From Fimbriimonadaceae bacterium (GTDB taxonomy: Bacteria > Armatimonadota > Fimbriimonadia > Fimbriimonadales > Fimbriimonadaceae), in contig JAHBTB010000002.1 of the NCBI GenBank assembly GCA_019638795.1, positions 186,001 through 250,000 on the forward strand: 64,000 nt of DNA. The letters are read 5' to 3'. A program made the translations under genes and the position numbers. The notes beneath the pieces were generated by a model, which ran no database searches, was not told the origin of the DNA, and saw only the letters and a program-made list of their open reading frames with translations. Numbering within the stretch: the stretch's first letter is position 1; each line of letters opens with the position of its first letter. Of this stretch, positions 25,001-33,358 are shown one piece after another.

Positions 25001-26566
25001 ACTGGCGCGGAGGTCGAGCACCTTGTCTTGGATGTCGATGGTGCCGGCCAACTTGGCCGCTCCGGCCGCGCCACTGAAGAGGCACCGGTCAAGGGTCACC
25101 TTGCCGTCCTTGAGCGACGCCCGGGCCACGAGGTCGCCCAGTTCCACCGACGGCCCGTCGGGGCGCAGCCAGGCGACCTTGGCCGCCCCGTCCATGGTCG
25201 CGGTGAGGTGAGTCGTCGTGCCCGCCACGATGACCTTGGCATGCCCCGGCGCGACGAAGTGGAGGTCGCTGTCGCGAGGAAGGAGCTTGGCAAAGTCGTC
25301 ACGGGTCTCGGCGAAGCCCTTGAGTGCGCCGGACTTGATGTCCAGGTCGATCCGCCCCGACCAGTCCGTGCCCATCAGACCGATGCTCTTGGCGACCAAG
25401 GCGACCCGGTCGCCGCTGACCCCTACCGTGCCTTTGACCTTGTCGAGGTCCAGGCCGCCCGCCGAGACTTTGTCGGCGGTGAGGTCCCCGACGACCACGG
25501 GCCGGCCGTCGCGATAGCTGACCGACCCCGCATACACCGCGTTGCCAAACCGGACGTCCTTGGGCAGGGCCCTTGCCAAGACGGGCCATGCGTCCGCCCG
25601 CGACCGGACGGTGGCGCGGAACTTGCCTGCCGCGGCGACTTGGTCGCCGAAGGCGACGACCCCGTCAAACGTGGCCGACCGGCCTTGTTCCGTGGCCCGC
25701 GCGACGACCTTCATTTGGTCAAGCCCGCCGCGGACCTCGGCGGTCACCTCCGCCCGTTGCAGAGTGTCGCCGACGGTCAACCCCCCGGCCTTCAGATCGA
25801 GGTCGCCCGTCGCCGAGATCCGACCTGCCTTCCCGGTGAGCTGCATCCGGCCCCGTCCGGCGAGGGTTTCGGCGCTCCAGTCGCCCCCTCGGCCGGGGGC
25901 CCACCGACGGGCCGGTTCGACGAGCCAAGCAAGGTCGCCACCCGAAAGACGGACGTCAGCCGACCAATCGCCGTCGGGTTTCGCCCACGCGGCGACCGTC
26001 GCCGCCCCCTGCACGTCCGCATAGGCCAGGGTGTCGCCGTCGGCCCGGGCGACGGACAGGTCTTTGACGACGACCCGGCGGGCCAGCGGTGTCGGGCCGG
26101 TGAGGTCGCGGTAGTTCAGGGTGAGCCGGTCGACTTCGACTTCGAGGCGGGTCTTGTCCGGCTCGCCAGTGGGTTTCGGGAGCAGCCCGGCGACATTGAC
26201 CTTGCCGTTCTTGCCCCGCTCCAAGCTTGCCTCGGCCGACTTGAGCACGACGCGGAAACTTCCGGGCCGGTTTGCGACGAACGCTTCGGCCGACCGTCCG
26301 ACGACTTGGCCGTCGGGCCGGGACAATGAAAGCCCCTTCAAGAGGACCCGTTGGTTGACGACGTCGATGACGTACGAGTCGGCGCGGAGGGTGACGACCC
26401 CGTCGGACGAGAGGTACGCATAGGTCACGGGTTCCCCTGGTGCCAAGACCGTCGCGACGCACGCGCGGACGTATTCGACGCCCCAGGCGAGCATGAAGAG
26501 GGCGGGCACCCACGCCATCCCGACGCGGGCGAACCAGAGGATTGTCCGCCACAGACGCTTGCCCAC
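22064..26566 (-). CDS. tamB: TamB/AsmA-like envelope protein
   Basis: A very large 1500-aa protein with one N-terminal membrane anchor (residues 8-35, ending MLAWGVEYV), a long series of beta-rich repeats with GxxxG/AxL strands, and a C-terminal TamB (DUF490) domain. The end shows ILGERQLIESLADSALGKG, AQGLGLDYLLLDYNPLDQAL and a final KLGFGWSIRF that would dock to an Omp85 partner. These proteins form a hydrophobic groove spanning the periplasm and are thought to carry phospholipids, working with Omp85 proteins. Here the adjacent BamA is the natural partner, since no separate TamA is seen. The start is GTG 26566 with GAAGG upstream. First gene of the operon. Confidence 0.92.
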   Translation of the reverse strand: MGKRLWRTILWFARVGMAWVPALFMLAWGVEYVRACVATVLAPGEPVTYAYLSSDGVVTLRADSYVIDVVNQRVLLKGLSLSRPDGQVVGRSAEAFVANRPGSFRVVLKSAEASLERGKNGKVNVAGLLPKPTGEPDKTRLEVEVDRLTLNYRDLTGPTPLARRVVVKDLSVARADGDTLAYADVQGAATVAAWAKPDGDWSADVRLSGGDLAWLVEPARRWAPGRGGDWSAETLAGRGRMQLTGKAGRISATGDLDLKAGGLTVGDTLQRAEVTAEVRGGLDQMKVVARATEQGRSATFDGVVAFGDQVAAAGKFRATVRSRADAWPVLARALPKDVRFGNAVYAGSVSYRDGRPVVVGDLTADKVSAGGLDLDKVKGTVGVSGDRVALVAKSIGLMGTDWSGRIDLDIKSGALKGFAETRDDFAKLLPRDSDLHFVAPGHAKVIVAGTTTHLTATMDGAAKVAWLRPDGPSVELGDLVARASLKDGKVTLDRCLFSGAAGAAKLAGTIDIQDKVLDLRASVPGVRLEPFFDTVQGTVATDLTVTGPVDGWHYEGRVEAYGVETPELSVPQVVALYTGDREGLTVSEFRARLLGGRLTGTGYVDLVERSLAADFTAQDLDVARLTQGEVVGQVDLTDGHIGGTLDAIVADTRATSVGLVAQGVRIDDASALVTLDGGQINLTGAKATVGGGQVTADGFLELDTLAMSFAGGWDKVNLASLVPNALDLSTEGTTSGEFVWGDPGVGMPGGYARAQIDSLSLAHLELGSGDIDAELSGGHFRASGLIGTIDRYVHLVAMDYDIESDKVAAQADIAEFGLRQAVTAALARAPDIPLETRNMVQTLGGSVSAHVEVSGTATEPVVSVPSLTVDDISADGRPMGDLVANGDYSKGKWNLGQLLWTKGDARIDATGSLDGGDNLAGKLEVVGLSMADVGAFIPGVDIDQGTASATMLFSGKSGAPVARGSAKLDKVVLRDGAGGRVNIPLSANVSEITWRDGLLVSDGDFTVATDQVQGGLTGGFTLDLPTVGWGVDDTRPVGVAVRMDDRPLAALAGLWPEIEEAGTTGSVSAQIKVSARKGDILVGGTAKVVADSKGQSMLKLKSLAEPVRDVAAQIDFGGRSAKIKASATSPFGGTVALDADLDADEALRQAFSVENLLAGSTVNAMLTMDKLGWRGRMNGADRTSAIVLDGQLTAAGRLDEPTVGGRVELHGAALNVAPGPPPGAMPDKPLVDPVFDNVTVVADHGTQVNVAAASVNLFGTGVLSGSLSDPNFAAELGLDGGALRLPSNRITLDEDGRIKVLVEGYPPSVRVDVDLTGRTVVTARQTSDQYQTYTVNLDIKGNLLGDTPLQIIGTSDPPDLTNEQIMAILGERQLIESLADSALGKGSSQGLRDSFYSVALPTLTAGLTENLAQGLGLDYLLLDYNPLDQALVRAGKNLGRGFMLQGVRQLAEPTFGRTKYEIALSYRPPFRDRFFSRVRFTLSQDQDVPWKLGFGWSIRF

Positions 26567-26578
26567 TTCGACTAGACC

Positions 26579-26600
26579 TTCCCGTCAAGAATAACGGGAA
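26579..26600 (-). promoter_or_regulatory. tamB promoter with inverted repeat
   Basis: A TATTCT box (26593-26588, minus strand) lies inside a 7-bp inverted repeat, TTCCCGT (26579-26585) and ACGGGAA (26594-26600). The overlap of the repeat with the -10 suggests a repressor site controlling the envelope operon. It could also be a weak hairpin after lipA, but no U tail follows. Confidence 0.4.
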
Positions 26601-26607
26601 ACGCCCC

Positions 26608-27537
26608 TTACGATGGAGAGACGGCCTGGGGCAGGGTCGTGCGTCGTTTCATTTGCGCATCAAGGCGGTCCAGCCGCTCGCGCATGACTTTTTCGCTGAA
26701 GGCGATCGCGTTGTAGCTTGACCGGACAAAGGGACCGCTGGCCACGAAGGCGAAGCCGATCTTCTCGCCGATGTCTTCGTACTCTTTGAAGACGTCGGGA
26801 TGGATGTACTCGACGACCGGAAGGTGCTTCATCGTGGGTCGCAAGTACTGTCCGATCGTCACCGCGTCGACGCCGTGGTCGTAGAGGTCGTGAAGAGTCT
26901 TGACGACCTCGTCCTTGGTCTCCCCCAAGCCCAGCATGAGGCCCGACTTGGTGTAGATCGTCGGGTCGATCTCCTTGACCATTTGGAGAAGGCGCATCGT
27001 GCGGGCGTATTTGGCCTGGGGACGGACGATGGTGTGGAGCCGTTCGACGGTCTCGATGTTGTGGTTGTAGATTTCGGGGTGGGCCTGGCAGACCGTGCGC
27101 ACACATTCTTCGTCACCACGGAAGTCGGGAGTGAGGACCTCGACGATCATGTCGGGGTTTTCGCGGTGCAGGGCGTCGATCGTCAGGGCGAACTGGCCGG
27201 CCCCTTGGTCAGGCAGGTCGTCTCGGGCCACACTGGTGACCACGACGTGCTTCATGCCCATCGTCTTGGCGGTCTCGGCGACATGGAGGGGCTCGAAGAT
27301 GTCGACGGTCTCGCCCCGGCCGACTTTAATGGCACAAAAGCCGCAACTCCTCGTGCAGGTGTTGCCCAGGATCATGAAGGTGGCGGTCTTCTTGGACCAG
27401 CACTCGGGAAGGTTAGGGCAGCGCGCGCTTTCACAGACAGTGTGCAGGTTTTTCGACCGCATCATCTGCTCGACCTCCTTGATCGTGTCCGGGCGAGGAA
27501 GCCGGATCGTCAGCCACTCGGGGAGGCGCTGCGCCAT
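26608..27537 (-). CDS. lipA: lipoyl synthase
   Basis: Radical-SAM enzyme that inserts two sulfurs into protein-bound octanoyl chains to make lipoate. It has 309 aa. The auxiliary cluster cysteines are in CESARCPNLPEC, the radical-SAM triad in CTRSCGFC, and the C-terminal RSSYNA motif supplies the serine ligand. A TACAAT box (27551-27546) lies 8 nt before ATG 27537, indicating a leaderless or nearly leaderless mRNA. No lipB is adjacent. It is divergent from the redoxin gene. Confidence 0.97.
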   Translation of the reverse strand: MAQRLPEWLTIRLPRPDTIKEVEQMMRSKNLHTVCESARCPNLPECWSKKTATFMILGNTCTRSCGFCAIKVGRGETVDIFEPLHVAETAKTMGMKHVVVTSVARDDLPDQGAGQFALTIDALHRENPDMIVEVLTPDFRGDEECVRTVCQAHPEIYNHNIETVERLHTIVRPQAKYARTMRLLQMVKEIDPTIYTKSGLMLGLGETKDEVVKTLHDLYDHGVDAVTIGQYLRPTMKHLPVVEYIHPDVFKEYEDIGEKIGFAFVASGPFVRSSYNAIAFSEKVMRERLDRLDAQMKRRTTLPQAVSPS

Positions 27538-27545
27538 AGCTTGAT

Positions 27546-27599
27546 ATTGTACTTACGACAGACCAGGGTCCCCGGGGTAAGCAGACTGCTTGCTAGACT
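27546..27599. promoter_or_regulatory. divergent lipA/redoxin promoters
   Basis: Minus strand: TACAAT (27551-27546), 8 nt before the lipA ATG. Plus strand: TAGACT (27594-27599), 6 nt before the redoxin ATG. Both distances leave essentially no leader, a pattern repeated at many starts in this window. Confidence 0.5.
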
Positions 27600-27605
27600 G
27601 GAGCC

Positions 27606-28292
27606 ATGGACGTTCGCCTGATGCGGTGGGGCTTAGTCGGAGCGGGGGCCGCGGTCGTGGCCTGGGGCTTGGCGACGTCGGCGTTCAAAGGGTCTGTCAC
27701 CGCCGGGCCGGTCGTGTCCAACTCGGTCAACATGGCCCTCGAACCACGCCACCCGGTGACGGAGGCGATGCGACGGTCGGCCGAAGCGGTGCCCGGCCTC
27801 GTGGCCCCCGAGATCGAGTTGCCCGACACGTCGGGGAAGACGGTCCGGCTGTCCGAGCTGGTCGCCAAGGGGCCTGTTCTTGTCGTGACGATCAAAGACG
27901 GGTGCCCGTGCAGCATCGAAGCCCAGCCGTTCTTCAACCAATTGACCAAAGACTTTGCCGGAAAGTTCTCGATCTTGGGCGTGACCGACGCGACTCGAAT
28001 CAAGGCGGAGAAATACAAGATGGACTTTGACGCCCGGTTCCCCATCGTCATCGAGCCAGGCCGCAAGACATTTGACGCCTACCACGCGCTCAATTCGGTG
28101 TATTCGACGCTTATTGGTCGCGACGGGGTCGTGATCAAGCAATATCCTGGATATTCGAAGCGGATCCTGGAAGACATGAACACTGAAATTGCGAAGGCGA
28201 CCGGTGCGGCCCCCGCGACCCTCGACCTTGCCGACGCGCCGGAGCGGGACAGTTCAGGTTGCCCGTTCTTTGAGGGGACGCCAAAGACGTGA
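27606..28292 (+). CDS. membrane-anchored thioredoxin-like/AhpC-TSA protein
   Basis: A 228-aa protein with an N-terminal signal or anchor (WGLVGAGAAVVAWGLA) and a peroxiredoxin/thioredoxin fold beginning VPGLVAPEIELPDTSGK. The reactive site is DGCPCSIEAQPFF, a CPC in place of the usual CxxC or single peroxidatic cysteine. The helix around LTKDFAGKFSILGV and LIGRDGVVIKQYPGYS completes the fold. It probably acts outside the cytoplasm as a thiol oxidoreductase or peroxidase. Its stop overlaps the MFS start by 4 nt, so they are co-transcribed. Confidence 0.78.
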   Translation: MDVRLMRWGLVGAGAAVVAWGLATSAFKGSVTAGPVVSNSVNMALEPRHPVTEAMRRSAEAVPGLVAPEIELPDTSGKTVRLSELVAKGPVLVVTIKDGCPCSIEAQPFFNQLTKDFAGKFSILGVTDATRIKAEKYKMDFDARFPIVIEPGRKTFDAYHALNSVYSTLIGRDGVVIKQYPGYSKRILEDMNTEIAKATGAAPATLDLADAPERDSSGCPFFEGTPKT

Positions 28293-29458
28293 GGCGGCTA
28301 CCGGCCGAATGGCCGTACCTTGGGGCGGTCTTCTTCGACATGCTGGGCTTCGGGATGTTGATCCCGGACTTCCAGCTGCGCGCCGAGGCGCTGGGAGCGC
28401 CAGGGATCCAGATCGGGGCGATTCTGGCCCTTATGTTCGTCGTCCAGCTCCTGACCTCGCCACTTTGGGGCCACGCCAGCGACCGGGTCGGTCGGAAACA
28501 GATCTTTCTCGTCTGCACCGGGCTCTCCGTCGTGAGCATGGTGATCTACGGGGCGGCGACCACGGTGGCATGGATCACGGTCAGCCGGTTTGTCGCCGGG
28601 CTCGGGGGCGCCAACATGGCGGTCGCCCAAGCCACGGTCTCCGACCTGACCGGCACCGAGGAGCGCACGCCCGCGCTGGGCCGCCTGGGCGCGGCGATGT
28701 CGACGGGTCTCGTGCTTGGCCCCGCCCTAGGCGGCCTGGTCACCGCGTCGTTCGGCTCGGCGACACTCGGCTACTTAGCGGCAGCCTTCTCCGCCACCGG
28801 TCTCCTGCTGGTCGCGGTGGCCGTCCGACCGTCCTCGGCCCGTGTCTCCCCTGGTGAGCCGAAGGAGAATCGGTCCGGACTGCTGCGCGAGCATCCGGGC
28901 GTCGCGTCTCTGGTCGCGCTGGCCGGGGTGGCGTGGTTCGCGTTGTCCTGTCTGGAAGGCACCTTCGGACGGCTGATCAAACACAACTTGGGCTATGGGT
29001 CGAGGGAGTTCGGCATCGTCTTTTCCTATGAGTCGGCGGTGGCGCTCGCTGTCCAGGCCCTGGCGCTCAGGTGGCTGGTCGCGCGGTTCCGTGAGCGGAC
29101 GCTGCTTTGGTCGTCGTTCCTCCTTCAGGGCGTGGGGCTCAGCCTGACCCCGCTGGCCCCCCATTTGGGCGGACTGCTCGTCCTCAGCTCGCTCTATGCC
29201 TCAGGGACCGGAGTGGCCAACCCGACGATCAGCGGCATGGCGAGCAAGGCGGTGCCGTCGGAACGGCAAGGCGAGCTGTTCGGCATCATGCAAAGCGCCC
29301 GTAGTGTCGGCTTCGTCGGAGGGCCGGTCTTGGGGGGATGGCTGTTCGACATGCACCCCGCCTGGCCGTACTGGATGGCAGGAGCCGTCTGCGCGGCCGC
29401 CGCCCTCGCCACGGCCTTCGGGCCATGGGCCGCGCCCAAGCCTAGCCAGGCTGGTTAG
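28289..29458 (+). CDS. MFS transporter (drug-efflux type)
   Basis: A 389-aa major-facilitator protein with 12 predicted helices. It starts at GTG 28289, overlapping the redoxin stop. The motif between helices 2 and 3, GHASDRVGRKQIFLVC, matches the MFS motif A, and GRLGAAMSTGLVLGPALGG in helix 5 is the antiporter motif C of drug/H+ exporters such as TetA. The second half repeats the pattern. Substrate unknown. Confidence 0.85.
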   Translation: MRRLPAEWPYLGAVFFDMLGFGMLIPDFQLRAEALGAPGIQIGAILALMFVVQLLTSPLWGHASDRVGRKQIFLVCTGLSVVSMVIYGAATTVAWITVSRFVAGLGGANMAVAQATVSDLTGTEERTPALGRLGAAMSTGLVLGPALGGLVTASFGSATLGYLAAAFSATGLLLVAVAVRPSSARVSPGEPKENRSGLLREHPGVASLVALAGVAWFALSCLEGTFGRLIKHNLGYGSREFGIVFSYESAVALAVQALALRWLVARFRERTLLWSSFLLQGVGLSLTPLAPHLGGLLVLSSLYASGTGVANPTISGMASKAVPSERQGELFGIMQSARSVGFVGGPVLGGWLFDMHPAWPYWMAGAVCAAAALATAFGPWAAPKPSQAG

Positions 29459-29477
29459 AAACCAGGTACCACGGGCC

Positions 29478-30335
29478 ATGATCCTGAAGTCGATCAACTA
29501 CTGGTCGTACCCCGGCGGCCTTGACGCGACGTTGCCCTTGCCCCAGTTCTTCGCATGGGCCAAGGACCACGGGTACGAAGCGGTCGAAGTCTGCGTCTCG
29601 GAAGACGGCGTGCTGGGATTGGAGACCAGCGAGGCGGACTGCGCCGGAATCTTGGCCCAAGCCGACGCGGCCGGGGTCAAGGTCGCCAGCGTGGCCTCTG
29701 GCCTGTACTGGGGCTACAACCTGGCCAGCGCGGCCGCCGAAGACCGCCAGCGGGCCAAGGACGCGTTGGCCAAGATGCTCCAGATCACCGCGTGGCTCAG
29801 GTGCAAGACTTTGCTGACGATCCCGGGGGCGGTCGATGTCTTCTTCCTCCCCGACCGCCCGACCCAAAGCTACGACGAGGTGACCGGTCACGCCATCGAA
29901 GGCCTGAAGGCCCTGGCCCCGACCGCCGAGTCCTTGGGCGTGCGCATGGGGATCGAGAACGTTTGGAACAAGTTCCTCTTGTCGCCGATGGAGATGGCCC
30001 GGGTGATCGACGAAGTCGGCGACAAGGCGTGCGGCGCCTACGTCGACGTGGGCAACATCTTGCCCTACGGCTACCCCGACCAGTGGCTGCGCATCCTCGG
30101 CCACCGGGTCGCCGGTGTCCACTTCAAAGACTTCCGCCGCGCCGTCGGCACCGCCGAAGGCTTCGTCGACCTGCTGGAGGGCGATGTGGACTGGCCCGCC
30201 GTGATGGCGGCGATCGAGGCGGTCGGCTACTCGGGCCCGGTCGTGGCTGAATTGATCCCTGGCTACCGGCACTACCCCCTCGTGCGGGCCAAGAACGCCT
30301 CGAACGCGATGGACGCGATCTTGGGCCGAGGTTGA
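29478..30335 (+). CDS. sugar phosphate isomerase/epimerase (xylose isomerase-like TIM barrel)
   Basis: A 285-aa AP-endonuclease-2/xylose-isomerase-like TIM barrel, probably an isomerase or epimerase of a sugar or inositol derivative. The start is ATG 29478, after the MFS stop. Metal-site residues fit the family: Glu in MGIENVWNKF, Asp/Asn in AYVDVGNILPYG, His in VAGVHFKDF, and Glu in VVAELIPGY. The nearby transporter may bring its substrate, but the MFS type argues for efflux. The precise reaction cannot be told. Confidence 0.8.
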   Translation: MILKSINYWSYPGGLDATLPLPQFFAWAKDHGYEAVEVCVSEDGVLGLETSEADCAGILAQADAAGVKVASVASGLYWGYNLASAAAEDRQRAKDALAKMLQITAWLRCKTLLTIPGAVDVFFLPDRPTQSYDEVTGHAIEGLKALAPTAESLGVRMGIENVWNKFLLSPMEMARVIDEVGDKACGAYVDVGNILPYGYPDQWLRILGHRVAGVHFKDFRRAVGTAEGFVDLLEGDVDWPAVMAAIEAVGYSGPVVAELIPGYRHYPLVRAKNASNAMDAILGRG

Positions 30336-30349
30336 CCGCGGGTCGTGAC

Positions 30350-30380
30350 GCCTTCTGCCCCCCGACAGGGGGTAGAAGGC
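30350..30380 (+). promoter_or_regulatory. 13-bp hairpin covering the DinB-gene ribosome site
   Basis: GCCTTCTGCCCCC (30350-30362) pairs with GGGGGTAGAAGGC (30368-30380), with one G-U pair and a five-base loop. The purine-rich ribosome site of the following ATG (30384) is inside the 3' arm, so translation may be blocked when folded. Without a U tail it is not an intrinsic terminator. Confidence 0.55.
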
Positions 30381-30383
30381 GAC

Positions 30384-30842
30384 ATGGACAAACGCCACTA
30401 CTTGTTCCAGGCCCTGCGCCTCAGCCCTGCTGCCGTCCGAAGCGTCGTGTCGGCCGTGCCGACGAGCCGGCATGACGACGCCTTGGAACCGGGCCGGTTC
30501 TCGCTCCGGTTCGCCCTCGCCCACCTGGTGGACTGGGAACCGATCATGCTCGGCCGGATCAGGCAATGCGTGGAAGAACCTGGCTCGACCGTGTACGGGA
30601 TCGACGAAGGAGAACGGGCGGTCGCGGAGCACTACGAGACCTGGGGCGTGCCTGCCACGCTCGACCGGTTCGACAAGGAGCGGGCCAAATTGGTGGAGTA
30701 CTGCAGTAGCCTGAGCGACGCCCAGTGGGACAGCGTGGCCGTCCACAACGAGCGCGGCCCGATGTCGGCCCAAGACTGGGCGTGGACCGTCGCCGGCCAC
30801 GACATGTACCACCTCGAGCAGTTCGCCGCGTACCTGCGGTAA
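30384..30842 (+). CDS. DinB-like putative metal-dependent protein
   Basis: A 152-aa four-helix-bundle protein of the DinB/YfiT superfamily. The histidines expected to hold a metal are in FALAHLVDWE, a middle HYETWGVP and the C-terminal VAGHDMYHLEQFAAYL, the last being the strongest signature. Members include thiol S-transferases and stress-induced proteins; many are unassigned. The start ATG 30384 sits behind the hairpin described. Confidence 0.78.
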   Translation: MDKRHYLFQALRLSPAAVRSVVSAVPTSRHDDALEPGRFSLRFALAHLVDWEPIMLGRIRQCVEEPGSTVYGIDEGERAVAEHYETWGVPATLDRFDKERAKLVEYCSSLSDAQWDSVAVHNERGPMSAQDWAWTVAGHDMYHLEQFAAYLR

Positions 30843-30858
30843 GGCTGAGGCAGGCCCC

Positions 30859-33258
30859 TCACATCATGTTGTAGGGGTCGACGTCGATGACAGTGCGGAC
30901 ATCAGAGGACTCGATGCCGCGGACCGCAGCCAGGACTGGGGAGAGGTCGGCACCGGGGTCCAGCTTGAGCAACACGTGCTTGCGCCACTGCTCGTTCAGC
31001 CTTTCCAGGGAGCAGTCGACGGGGCCGAGCACCTCGGCGTCGGGCAGGGCGGTACGGAGCCGTTGCCCAGCGGCGGCGGCGTGCTCGACCACCGCTTGGC
31101 GCACCGGCCCCGAGAACACGACATTGACGAGGAGCCGGAACGGCGGGTAGTCGACGGCCTGCCGCTCCTCCTTCAACGCCCGGTAGAGCGACTCGTAGTC
31201 ATGACTTTGGGCGGCGACGACCGAAGGGTGCTCGTGACTCAGCGTCTGGATGAAGACACGGCCCGGCTTTTGACCCCGGCCCGCCCGCCCCGCCACCTGG
31301 GAGAGGAGCTGGAATGTCCGCTCGCTGGCGCGGAAGTCAGGGATGTTGAGCGAGATGTCGGCGGCGATGACCCCGACAAGGGTGACGTTGGGAAAATCGA
31401 GGCCCTTGGCGACCATCTGGGTGCCGACAAGCACGTCTAGTTCACCGCCGCGGAACTTGGCCAAGGTCTCCTCCAGGGCGCCTTTCCGGCGGACGACGTC
31501 GCGGTCGAGCCGGGCGACCCGGGCGGTCGGGAAGTGGACGGTGACGGCCTCTTCGACCTTTTCGGCCCCGACGCCGAACGCGTTGACTTTATCGCCGCAG
31601 CAGGCAGGGCATTGGTCGGGGGCCGGGACGTCGTGGTCGCAATGGTGGCACCGGAGCCGGTGCTCTCTTCGGTGGAACGAGAGGGTCACGGCGCACCGTG
31701 GACAGGTGAATCGGTGGCCGCAGTCGCGGCAGACGACGAAGGGCGCGTAGGCCCGGCGGTTGAGGAAGAGGATCGCCTGTTCTCCCGCGGCCAGGGTCTC
31801 ACCGAGCGCTTCGTGCAGAGGCGGGGCAAAGACAGACGCGCGGTGTTCGCGGAACATCTCGGTCAGGTCCACCAGGTGGACGTCGGGCAGGCGGGCGCTG
31901 GCGGCGCGCTTGTCCATGCGCAAGAGCGTGGCCTGGCCGGTCTCGGCCTCATAGAAGCTCTCGACCGACGGGGTCGCCGAACCCGTGACGAGGGGGCATC
32001 CGTGCCGGCCCGCCATCCAGACGGCGACGCGCCTGCTGTGGTACCGAGGGGCGCTCTCCTGCTTGTAACTGGCCTCATGCTCCTCGTCCATGACGATGAG
32101 GCCGATGTCATGGAGCGGCGCGAAGAGGGCCGAACGGGCCCCCAGCACGACGGGCGCTTCCCCACCGCGGACGCGCAGCCAGGACTCAAGCCGTTCCGCC
32201 GGAGTCATGTTGCTGTGCAGGACGGCGACGCGCGGGCCGAACCGGGCGCGGAGTTGGGCGATGACCTGGGCGGTCAAGGCGATCTCGGGCACGAGATAAA
32301 GCACCTGCCGACCCCGCTTGAGTGCCTCTTCCGCGCAGCGGAGATACACCTCGGTCTTCCCCGACCCGGTGACACCAAAGAGGAGGAACCGCTCGGGCCT
32401 CCCGGCCCGGACCGCGGCCGACACGGCGTCGATGGCCGCCTGTTGTTCCAGGTTGGGTTTGGGGGGTCGGGCGGCCACCGTCTCGTCCGTCGACGGTACG
32501 AGGAGCCCGGCGTCCACCAGGGCTTTCACGGTCTGGTCGGTCACCCCGCCGAGGCTCTTGATCTCTTGGGCCGAAAAGCTGGCCCCCTCGCTACCCTGCA
32601 GCCGCATCAGTGTCACCGACTGGGCCGGTTTGCGGCGGCCAGGGCCGGCGAGGAACTTCTCGACTCTCTCGTTGTCGGGAGTCAGCCGAAGGGGGCCGAC
32701 CGCCCCTCGCCGGGCCACGGCCGGGGCTAGGGCGAACACCTGTCGCGCTAGCCCGAGTCCTTCGAGGTCGAGAAGGTGGCGCTTCGTGCCGCCCGGCAAA
32801 GGCTTGGCCTTGGTGTCGACCACCGCTTTCTCTTGGAGGACACGGAGGCATTCCTGCAGGGCGGGCGAGAGATCACCCCCGCCTTGGCGCCCGGTCCACT
32901 CCCAGGTCGTGACGAGACGGTCGCGGGTCCCGGGAGGCACGGCGGGGCCGAGGGCGGTAGACAATGACGACAGGGTCTGGCGGGCGACCTCGTGGACGAG
33001 GTCAAGGGTCGGAGGGGGAAGTTCCATGCCACGGACTTGGGGGCCCACTGGCTTGAGCATCGCCGGGTCGAACCCGAGGCCTTCAGGCTCGACCTCGCGG
33101 ACGGCGAGGACGTAGCCGACCGCCACGCGCGGCCCGAGAGGCACCAAGTGGGCGTCCCCTACCCGCAAGCCGGGACGGGCAGCGTAGGTGTACACCGCGT
33201 CCGCGCCGGCGGCCCGGCTCTCCATGCCGACATCGGCCACTAGGATCCGTTCCGGCAT
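30859..33258 (-). CDS. priA: primosomal protein N' (PriA helicase)
   Basis: Replication-restart helicase of 799 aa. The N-terminal 3'-DNA-binding region is followed by Walker A (GVTGSGKTEVYLRC), DEEH box (VMDEEHEASYK) and the cysteine-rich zinc module CRDCGHRFTCPRCAVTL with CHHCDHDVPAPDQCPAC. Motif QVAGRAGRG is motif VI. ATG 33258 is preferred over GTG 33264, because a TAGCTT box lies 7 nt before it. It fits the replication-associated content of this part of the chromosome. Confidence 0.96.
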   Translation of the reverse strand: MPERILVADVGMESRAAGADAVYTYAARPGLRVGDAHLVPLGPRVAVGYVLAVREVEPEGLGFDPAMLKPVGPQVRGMELPPPTLDLVHEVARQTLSSLSTALGPAVPPGTRDRLVTTWEWTGRQGGGDLSPALQECLRVLQEKAVVDTKAKPLPGGTKRHLLDLEGLGLARQVFALAPAVARRGAVGPLRLTPDNERVEKFLAGPGRRKPAQSVTLMRLQGSEGASFSAQEIKSLGGVTDQTVKALVDAGLLVPSTDETVAARPPKPNLEQQAAIDAVSAAVRAGRPERFLLFGVTGSGKTEVYLRCAEEALKRGRQVLYLVPEIALTAQVIAQLRARFGPRVAVLHSNMTPAERLESWLRVRGGEAPVVLGARSALFAPLHDIGLIVMDEEHEASYKQESAPRYHSRRVAVWMAGRHGCPLVTGSATPSVESFYEAETGQATLLRMDKRAASARLPDVHLVDLTEMFREHRASVFAPPLHEALGETLAAGEQAILFLNRRAYAPFVVCRDCGHRFTCPRCAVTLSFHRREHRLRCHHCDHDVPAPDQCPACCGDKVNAFGVGAEKVEEAVTVHFPTARVARLDRDVVRRKGALEETLAKFRGGELDVLVGTQMVAKGLDFPNVTLVGVIAADISLNIPDFRASERTFQLLSQVAGRAGRGQKPGRVFIQTLSHEHPSVVAAQSHDYESLYRALKEERQAVDYPPFRLLVNVVFSGPVRQAVVEHAAAAGQRLRTALPDAEVLGPVDCSLERLNEQWRKHVLLKLDPGADLSPVLAAVRGIESSDVRTVIDVDPYNMM

Positions 33259-33358
33259 CGACACAAAGCTACCCGCGCCATGGCCGGCCCGGGGGGCCGT
33301 CGAGATGTCGTCTCCTCATGATCCAGGGAACGCCCGAGTGCGTTATCCTGGGGAGACG

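Noticed and set aside
24647-26329. 560-aa plus-strand open frame opposite tamB
   Set aside because: Antisense shadow with no domain; tamB is complete on the other strand.
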